Below are positions 58,304-64,000 of a stretch of DNA of 64,000 bases, piece by piece. The position numbers were made by a program, and so were the translations under genes. Positions within the stretch are counted from its first letter, which is position 1, and the number at the start of each line of letters is the position of its first letter. The notes below the pieces were generated by a model. That model saw nothing but the letters and a program-made list of their open reading frames with translations, made no database searches and had not been told where the DNA came from. This DNA comes from Armatimonadetes bacterium UBA5352 (GTDB taxonomy: Bacteria; Armatimonadota; Zipacnadia; Zipacnadales; UBA5352), in contig DHPY01000054.1 in NCBI GenBank assembly GCA_002411015.1, positions 57,945 to 121,944 on the forward strand, written 5' to 3'.

Positions 58304-59121
58304 TCGACCGCCTCACCTGCGTCCGCGAGCATCCCGAGCAGCGCCTCCGTGCAGGCGCGGCTGGCCGCGACCTTCGGCCCGAAGTGCGTCTCGATCACCA
58401 CGAGGCCGCCGAAGCCGTCGGCGATCAGCGCGTCGATCTGCTCCCGCCAGCCGACCGCGCCCTCACCCGGAGGGACCACGCGGCGCTTCCCGTCCTCCGA
58501 GATGGTCCCGTCCTTCACATGCACATGCACGATGCGGTCGCCAAGGGCCTCATAGCCGGGGCGGAAGCTCTCCCCGTTGTAGTTGTAGTGGTTCGCCGGG
58601 TCCCAGTTCGCCCCGCAGTTCGGCCGGTCTACCTCATCGAGCAGCCGCGCCATGGACTGGCCGGAGGCGCCGTAACACGGCTTCTCCGTCTCCAGCGCCA
58701 CGGTAATGCCGCGCTCGGCGGCCAGGTCGGCGGTCTGCTGCAGGTCCTCGACGACCACATCCGGCCACGCGTCATCTGGCGTCTCCTCGCTCGGGCGCAT
58801 GTGCGGGAAGATCACCATCATCTTCGCGCCGAGCGCCTGCGCCATCTCGAGGCACTGCAGGCGCAGTTCCCCGCGATGCTCCTCGATCTGCGGGTCCTCG
58901 AGGCGGATCTTGAACAGGCCGGGGGAGATCGAGGGGACGTCCAGCCCGAAGCCGCTCGCGGCCTTCTTCACGAGGCTGAAGTCGCCCTCAGACATGCCCT
59001 TCGGGGCGCGGGTGCCGTAGAACATGCGAAGCTCGAGGTGGGGGATGCCCCACTCGGCGGCAAGTTCGGCGGCCGTCACGGGGTCGCGGGAGATCTCGTC
59101 GGAGATGATAGATATGCGCAT
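58300..59121 (-). CDS. Sugar phosphate isomerase/epimerase (TIM barrel)
   Basis: A 273-residue protein from ATG 59121 with AAAGGTG upstream. It starts ISIISDEISRDPVTAAELAAEWG, the family beta-alpha unit. MMVIFPHMRPSE near 100, VALETEKPCYG near 142, GANWDPANHYNYN near 170, VHVHVKDGT near 198 and VVIETHFG near 247 are the metal-site segments. The family interconverts ketoses, inosose or hydroxypyruvate-type substrates. It is coupled to the methyltransferase by overlap. It is similar in type to the gene at 1123-1893, but the two are not close copies. Confidence 0.85.
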   Translation of the reverse strand: MRISIISDEISRDPVTAAELAAEWGIPHLELRMFYGTRAPKGMSEGDFSLVKKAASGFGLDVPSISPGLFKIRLEDPQIEEHRGELRLQCLEMAQALGAKMMVIFPHMRPSEETPDDAWPDVVVEDLQQTADLAAERGITVALETEKPCYGASGQSMARLLDEVDRPNCGANWDPANHYNYNGESFRPGYEALGDRIVHVHVKDGTISEDGKRRVVPPGEGAVGWREQIDALIADGFGGLVVIETHFGPKVAASRACTEALLGMLADAGEAVE

Positions 59122-59185
59122 AGGAACACCTTTCCGGCAGCGGGAATCGCCGGTATGCCCCTGCGCCTCGGCTACCGGCAGCTCT

Positions 59186-61363
59186 TTACTGGCCCTGGAT
59201 GTACTTCATCAGCACGATCATGCGCGGCAGCTCGTTGCGCACCGGCGCCTCAAACTCGCCCTCCGCCCACGTCACGCGCAGCGCGAGCATCGTCTTGTTC
59301 AGGCGCTCTGAGTTGCCCTGGCTGATGCGCACCGTCACGGGCACCTCAATGCTCTGTCCTGGCGCGAGCGCGGCTACGTCCGTATAGGACTCGCCGAACG
59401 GCTCACCGGCGGCCGGTTTCTTCAGGCCCACCCCGACCATCCCGGGCGTGTCGCAGACAGAGACACGGATGCCGCTGACCTGCTGCTTCGTGGGATTGGT
59501 CAGCTTCACCTTCACCGTGAACTGCGACGCGATCGCCGCGGAGTTCGGAGCGGTGAGCTCGGCATGGAGCGGGTAGACCTTCCACGAATCGCGCACTGTG
59601 CTGAAGGCCGCGGCGCCCGCAAGCGCCCACTCGCGGCCGCTGTAGGGGCCGAGGTTCGTCTTACTGGCCGCGCGGTTGATGTCGTGCCAGAACGCGCCCT
59701 CGGTTACGCCGCCGTTGAGCAGTTGCCTGTGCGCGGTGACGATACGATCATTCATCTCCGCCGGCGCGGGCGGGTCACGCAGCTTCTGGTGCCAATGGAA
59801 GTCCACCTGGTCGCCCGGCACGATGTTCGCCTGACCGGCGCGGATATACCCGTGCCAGTCCTTCACCAGCGTGTCAAACATCGGCCGGCCATCCACCTGG
59901 TAGAGCATCGGCGCGAGCAGCGTGACCCCCGCGTCCGTGAACATCAGCGGGTCCTGGCCATGCTGGACGCCGTGCAGCCACGAGAGCACGAAGATCCAGG
60001 TCGGCTTGGTGATCCCGGACTTCTCGATGATCTGCCGCACGACCTGTGCGCCGAGGTGCGCGCGCCACCAGTTCCAGGCCTCGAAGAACTCCGGGTCCTG
60101 ATGCGCGCGCCACTGCTCCTCGATCTTCACCGCAACATAGCGCAGTCGGGCGTTGGCGCTCATCGAGTCCCAGTTATCCGGCAGTTCCACGGGCATCTCG
60201 CGCGCGAACGGCTCCGCAAGCTCGTAGCCGCCAGAGCCCGGGTTCGTGCGCATGTAGTCCAGCCCCGCCATGTCCACGTTCTCGGACTCCTGCACCATCT
60301 TGAAGAAGGCCGCGAGGTGGTTGATCCGGCGCTCATCCAGCAGCGAGATGTACTCCGTCGGCTTCGTGGAGCCGCTGCTGCGCGAGACATCGAGTGAGTA
60401 GTCGTAGTCGGGCTTGCGCTCGCGGTTGCCGTACGTCGCGTAGGCGGTGGCCCATGTGCCGAACTTGATCCCGCGCCGGTGCGCCTCGCTGCCAAACATC
60501 GAGATGGCGTCGAGGTTCACCTGCTTGAACGGCTGCTCCAACGTCAGCGCCTGATCGCCGTTCGGCTCGGTGAGGCCGCCGCGGAACCAGAACGTGTCCG
60601 CGCCCATGTACTCGATCCAGTCGAAGAGCTTGCGCCAGTCACCGTTGGAGCCGTCCGGGCCGCTGAAGGTATCGCGGTAGTCGAACTCCCAGGTGGCCAC
60701 GCACATTCCCGGAGCGAGCGCCGGCTTCTCCCGCGCGCGAAGCTCAAAGACCGCCTGTGAGATCGCCCAGGTCTCACCCTCCGGCGTGATCTCGCCCTCT
60801 TCCTCCTCGAGGCGCGCCTGCTCCCACGACCACTGTGCGGGGTCGATCGCCAGCTTCGCCTCGATCCGGTAGATGCCCGGATCCGGGTTCCATCCCGGCG
60901 GCCAGTAGCCCGCCCACGCCTTCTGCTGATCGTTCCAGCGCAGCTTCACCTGCTCCGGGAAGTGCCCGATTGTCTCGACGATTTCGCCATCGCGCGTCAC
61001 GACGACATCGGGCGGGTTGTCGGAGGTGGGGTTGCCCCGCGCATCCACCACGCGCACCGTCACCGGGATCAGGTCATACCGCATGTAGGCGCTCTGGCCG
61101 GTCTGAAGCTCCAGCGGGAACGTCGCCTTCGGAGCCTCCGGGGCCTCGGGCTCGCGCGAGAACGCCGCGCCGATCAGCCCGCGGAACGCCAACACGGCGA
61201 CCGCCAGCGACGCGAGCAGCATCAGCGAGCAGCAGCACATCGAGCGCCGCTTCGCCTGCTCGCGATGCCGCTTCCCGGCGGGGGAGGCCCCGCCGACCAT
61301 GATCCTCTGCTGCCCCACAGTCGGGGGCAGACCGCGCGTTGGTCGCATGGCGTCAGTCCTCAT
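59186..61363 (-). CDS. Membrane-anchored TIM-barrel glycoside-hydrolase-like protein
   Basis: A 725-residue protein from ATG 61363 with GGAAGA upstream. A basic N-terminal region (GKRHREQAKRRS) precedes one TM segment (MLLASLAVAVLAFRGLIGA), so it is signal-anchored. An Ig-like domain (about 80-215) is followed by a TIM-barrel-like part: IEYMGADTFWFRGGL near 250, FGTWATAYATYG, VDMAGLDYMRTNPGSGGYELA, TWIFVLSWLHGVQHG and LLAPMLYQVDGRP. The C-terminal beta-sandwich (about 600-720) has VKVKLTNPTKQQVSGIRVSV. It resembles GHL10-type glycoside-hydrolase-like proteins; activity is unproven. Confidence 0.6.
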   Translation of the reverse strand: MRTDAMRPTRGLPPTVGQQRIMVGGASPAGKRHREQAKRRSMCCCSLMLLASLAVAVLAFRGLIGAAFSREPEAPEAPKATFPLELQTGQSAYMRYDLIPVTVRVVDARGNPTSDNPPDVVVTRDGEIVETIGHFPEQVKLRWNDQQKAWAGYWPPGWNPDPGIYRIEAKLAIDPAQWSWEQARLEEEEGEITPEGETWAISQAVFELRAREKPALAPGMCVATWEFDYRDTFSGPDGSNGDWRKLFDWIEYMGADTFWFRGGLTEPNGDQALTLEQPFKQVNLDAISMFGSEAHRRGIKFGTWATAYATYGNRERKPDYDYSLDVSRSSGSTKPTEYISLLDERRINHLAAFFKMVQESENVDMAGLDYMRTNPGSGGYELAEPFAREMPVELPDNWDSMSANARLRYVAVKIEEQWRAHQDPEFFEAWNWWRAHLGAQVVRQIIEKSGITKPTWIFVLSWLHGVQHGQDPLMFTDAGVTLLAPMLYQVDGRPMFDTLVKDWHGYIRAGQANIVPGDQVDFHWHQKLRDPPAPAEMNDRIVTAHRQLLNGGVTEGAFWHDINRAASKTNLGPYSGREWALAGAAAFSTVRDSWKVYPLHAELTAPNSAAIASQFTVKVKLTNPTKQQVSGIRVSVCDTPGMVGVGLKKPAAGEPFGESYTDVAALAPGQSIEVPVTVRISQGNSERLNKTMLALRVTWAEGEFEAPVRNELPRMIVLMKYIQGQ

Positions 61364-61389
61364 CGCGTCTTCCAGATGCGAGCGCGCTG

Positions 61390-62475
61390 CTACGATCCGC
61401 TCTTCGTCACAATCACCCACGACACCTCACGCCGCGGGTCGCCGTAGTAGTTGATGCGCAGGTTGTTCGCGCCTTCGTCAAGCTCGGGCGAGATCCTCAG
61501 CATCCCGCTGCCCGCCCCGGCCTCGTTCTTCACCACGTTCCCGTTGACCGAGATCTCCAGGCCCTCGGCCGGCACGCCCTCGTCGGCCAGCCGCGCGGTG
61601 ATCGTCTGGCCGCTCGCCATCCGCTCGCCGATGGCCGGCGTGATCTCCTCAAGATGCAGCTTCTCCTGCGCCAGCCAGCCACGGAAGGTCTCCAGCGAGT
61701 TGCCATCCACCAGGATCTGCCGCGGCGCCAGCATCGCGTCTGTCGTCTGATCCGCCGGGCCCCGGTCGATCGTGAACGCGATCCGGTAGCCCGCCTCCCG
61801 CGCGTGCTCGATCACGCTCGCGTCATAGAGGCCGAACGGATACGCCAGTGCCGCGCAGTCGCCCTCGATCTCCGCCGCGATCTTCTCGCGGGAGCCGGCG
61901 AACTCCGCCTCGCAGGTCGCGTCATCCACCTTCGTGGCCTTCTCGTGGAGGGCGGTGTGGGAGCCGATCTCCCAGCCCGCCGCCTCCAGCTCCCCAACCT
62001 GGTCCCACGTGAGGTTGCCGCCCGATCCTACCGAGTCCGCGATCAGGAACGCCGCGCCGACGTAGCCGTGCGCGTCCATCGCGGGCTTGCTGACCGTCAG
62101 CACGCTCTCCGGACCGTCATCGAAGGTGATGCAGACCGCCTTCTCCGGCAGATCGGCCTTCCCCTCGAAGTAGTCCGCGATCTGCGATGGCAGCACCGAC
62201 TGGTAGCCCTCCTCGGCGAGCGCCGCAAGCTGCTCCCTGAAGTCCCCGATCGCGATCTCGTAGGTCGAGCCGCTCGCATCCGCCATCGCGTGGTAGCACA
62301 GCGTTATGATCTTGCGATCGGTTGCCGGGCCCGACGCAACGTTGGTCGCGGCCTCCTCGGCGGGATCCGGGCCGCCTTCGGCAGCCGGCTCAGGCGACTC
62401 GCCGCAGCCTGCGAAGAGCATCACCAGCACCGCCGCTGCGAGCAGCCACAGCGTCCATCGCGCGTTCGTCATCAT
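61390..62475 (-). CDS. Polysaccharide deacetylase family lipoprotein
   Basis: A 361-residue protein from ATG 62475 with GGAGG nine bases upstream. The signal ends in the lipobox LFAGC near residue 25. CE4 motifs are ITLCYHAMAD near 58, VCITFDDGPESVL near 114 (Asp-Asp) and GWEIGSHTALHEKATKV near 167 (SHTxxH). A proline-tyrosine segment AALAYPFGLYD is near 207. The C-terminal part (about 260-361) is a beta-rich domain of unknown function. It removes acetyl groups from surface glycans; the lipid anchor places it in the periplasm or outer membrane. Confidence 0.86.
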   Translation of the reverse strand: MMTNARWTLWLLAAAVLVMLFAGCGESPEPAAEGGPDPAEEAATNVASGPATDRKIITLCYHAMADASGSTYEIAIGDFREQLAALAEEGYQSVLPSQIADYFEGKADLPEKAVCITFDDGPESVLTVSKPAMDAHGYVGAAFLIADSVGSGGNLTWDQVGELEAAGWEIGSHTALHEKATKVDDATCEAEFAGSREKIAAEIEGDCAALAYPFGLYDASVIEHAREAGYRIAFTIDRGPADQTTDAMLAPRQILVDGNSLETFRGWLAQEKLHLEEITPAIGERMASGQTITARLADEGVPAEGLEISVNGNVVKNEAGAGSGMLRISPELDEGANNLRINYYGDPRREVSWVIVTKSGS

Positions 62476-62497
62476 CCGCTCAGACCTCCACCGCATC

Positions 62498-63760
62498 TCA
62501 TTCCTCGAACATCGCCGCGGTCTTCGACAGCGCCTCCTCGAATCCCTCGATGACCTCGTCCACCTGCTCCTCCGAGATGATCAGCGGCGGCTCGAAGCGG
62601 ATCGTCGCCGCGTTGTTCAGACCGTAGGCCGCGAGTATACGCCGCCCGGCAAGCCCGGCGATCATAAGCCCCGCGATGTCCTCGTGGCTGAACTGCACGC
62701 CGATCAGCAGGCCGGCGCCACGCACCGCCTCGATCATCCCGGGATTCGCCGCCGCAATGCGCTCGAAGCCCGCCTTCATCTGCGCCCCGCGCTCGGCGGC
62801 TACCGTGCAGAGGTCATGCTGCTCGATGAAGTCCAGTGCGGCCAGTCCGGCGGCGCAGGCCATCGGGTTCCCGCCGAAGGTGGAGCTGTGGATGTAGGGG
62901 TTCTCGGCGAAGATGCTCCAGATCTCCGGCCGGGCGATGAACGCCGCCAGCGGCATCACGCCTCCGCCGAGCGCCTTGCCCATCGTCATGATGTCCGGCA
63001 CGACGCCCTCGTGGTCGCAGGCCCACATCCGACCGGTGCGCGCCAGCCCCGACTGCACCTCGTCGAGGATCAGCAGCGCGCCGGCCGCATCGCAGATCTC
63101 CCGCGCGCGCGTGAGGTAGCCCTCCGGCGGCACAACGATCCCCGCCTCGCCCTGGATCGGCTCGAGGATCACCGCCGCGGTCTGCTCGCTCACCGCGCCC
63201 TCCAGCGCCTCAGCGTCGCCGAACGCGACGTGCGTGAAACCCGGCAGCAGCGGCTGGAAGGCCGTGCGGTAGACCTCGCGCCCGGACGCCGACAACGCGC
63301 CGAAGGTCTTGCCGTGGAAGCCGCCAATCGTCGAGACGAAGCCCGGGCGGCCGGTGAATGCGCGCGCGGCCTTCAGCGCGCCCTCTACCGCCTCCGCGCC
63401 GGAGTTGCAGAGGAAGCTGTACCGCAGATCGCCCGGCGTCACCTGCGCGAGCCGCTCGGCAAGCTCGGCGGCCACGGGATCGAGGATGATGTGGCTCGAG
63501 AGCGGCATCTCCTCAAGCTGCGCCCGCACGCGCGCGACGATCTCCGGCGGCCTGTGGCCCATGCTGAAGACGCCCGGGCCGCCGAAGCAGTCGAGGAAGC
63601 GACCGCCGTCTGACGCGTAGACGTAGCAGCCCTCGGAGCTGACCTCGACGCTCTCGAAGCCCATGAAGGCGATAAGTTGGGCCATTCCGGGGTTGAGGTA
63701 GCGCTCGTAGCGCTCGAAGGTGAGCTTCGCCAGCGCGTTGCCGTCAGGTGTGGCAGTCAT
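62498..63760 (-). CDS. Class III aminotransferase (acetylornithine/putrescine type)
   Basis: A 420-residue PLP protein from ATG 63760 with AAGGTG upstream. LDCFGGPGVFSMGHRPPEI near 55, FLCNSGAEAVEGALKAARAFTGR near 115, SGREVYRTAFQPLLPGF, AAVILEPIQGEAGI near 200, LLILDEVQSGLARTGRMWAC near 235 and the PLP Lys in PDIMTMGKALGGGVMPLAAF near 260. It belongs to the ornithine/putrescine/beta-alanine aminotransferase group; the substrate is unclear without neighbours. It heads the long minus-strand gene series and is separated from tRNA-Pro by 133 bases. Confidence 0.87.
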   Translation of the reverse strand: MTATPDGNALAKLTFERYERYLNPGMAQLIAFMGFESVEVSSEGCYVYASDGGRFLDCFGGPGVFSMGHRPPEIVARVRAQLEEMPLSSHIILDPVAAELAERLAQVTPGDLRYSFLCNSGAEAVEGALKAARAFTGRPGFVSTIGGFHGKTFGALSASGREVYRTAFQPLLPGFTHVAFGDAEALEGAVSEQTAAVILEPIQGEAGIVVPPEGYLTRAREICDAAGALLILDEVQSGLARTGRMWACDHEGVVPDIMTMGKALGGGVMPLAAFIARPEIWSIFAENPYIHSSTFGGNPMACAAGLAALDFIEQHDLCTVAAERGAQMKAGFERIAAANPGMIEAVRGAGLLIGVQFSHEDIAGLMIAGLAGRRILAAYGLNNAATIRFEPPLIISEEQVDEVIEGFEEALSKTAAMFEE

Positions 63761-63893
63761 CACAAGCACCTTCTGCAGATACGAAAACGCCGCTCAGTCT
63801 CGAAGCGCGAGTGAGCGGCATCTCATGGACAAGCATAGACCCGGCGCCATGCGCGGGGACTCCCGAGAGTTCGTGCATGGAACGGATACAGGT

Positions 63894-63970
63894 TGGTCGG
63901 GGCGGCCGGATTTGAACCGGCGACCTTTTGACCCCCAGTCAAACGCGCTGCCAAGCTGCGCCACGCCCCG
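63894..63970 (-). tRNA. tRNA-Pro (anticodon GGG)
   Basis: The minus strand folds as a tRNA. The acceptor stem CGGGGCG (63970-63964) pairs with CGCCCCG (63904-63898). The anticodon stem TTTGA/TCAAA carries the loop CTGGGGG with anticodon GGG, decoding CCC. The T arm contains the GTTCAAATC loop. A discriminator A and an encoded CCA end (63896-63894) follow. Confidence 0.95.
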
Positions 63971-64000
63971 ACCTGTTCGGTACCAACATCCAGCCTGGGG

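Noticed and set aside
1..64000. CRISPR array, prophage, rRNA operon or complete insertion sequence
   Set aside because: No regularly spaced repeats, transposase, integrase, phage structural gene or rRNA sequence was recognised on either strand.

Overview
This is a high-GC bacterial chromosome segment with dense genes and short, usually good Shine-Dalgarno spacing. It carries no rRNA, phage, insertion-sequence transposase or CRISPR. Lipoproteins, periplasmic adaptors and a 724-residue protein ending in a beta-barrel-like terminal Phe suggest a two-membrane envelope. The many Gfo/Idh/MocA oxidoreductases, sugar-phosphate isomerases, creatininase- and ceramidase-like proteins and large secreted glycoside-hydrolase-like proteins resemble the gene content of uncultivated Armatimonadota or Planctomycetes-like lineages. 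That placement is an impression, not a proven assignment.

Layout. 1-8400: accessory metabolism and envelope proteins (sugar isomerase and dehydrogenase pair, ceramidase-like protein, a secreted protein interrupted by an in-frame TAG, a copper-amine-oxidase-N-domain protein, creatininase, Hsp20 with a clear promoter and operator). 8580-13414: a promoter, a compact structured RNA and a probable outer-membrane beta-barrel gene, then a Ser/Thr kinase fused to a zinc ribbon and a PQQ-type propeller. 13415-18736: a gene-poor stretch, an amidohydrolase/AAC(3)-like pair, a short palindromic repeat element and the nfnAB flavin-based transhydrogenase genes. 19068-26813: an RNase-H-like protein, nifS-nadA, a duplicated membrane protein, a dehydrogenase, a GAF/PAS histidine kinase, folB and a cation-efflux gene.

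26933-33993 is the most interesting block: prs-hisC-aroF-tyrA-aroA-cmk-plsC, preceded by a promoter, a 26-codon leader peptide packed with His and Tyr codons, and overlapping antiterminator and terminator hairpins. It reads as a classical ribosome-stalling attenuator that senses histidine and tyrosine together, ahead of genes that make PRPP, histidine and aromatic amino acids.

34048-38996: nitroreductase, FGGY kinase, MgtE, Fpg/MutM and YbaK-like genes on the plus strand. 39012-44409 (minus): an operon of a lipoprotein, a DUF4091-like secreted protein, a small PLDc_N-type membrane protein, a Gfo/Idh oxidoreductase and a cyclase-family protein. 45587-63760: a long run of minus-strand genes comprising an aminotransferase, a polysaccharide deacetylase, glycoside-hydrolase-like proteins, methyltransferases and a MacAB/Dev-like export operon. 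In that export operon the adaptor and ATPase are separated from the double-FtsX permease by a small membrane protein, a frameshifted C45-type peptidase and a P1B-type ATPase. A tRNA-Pro(GGG) lies at the right end.
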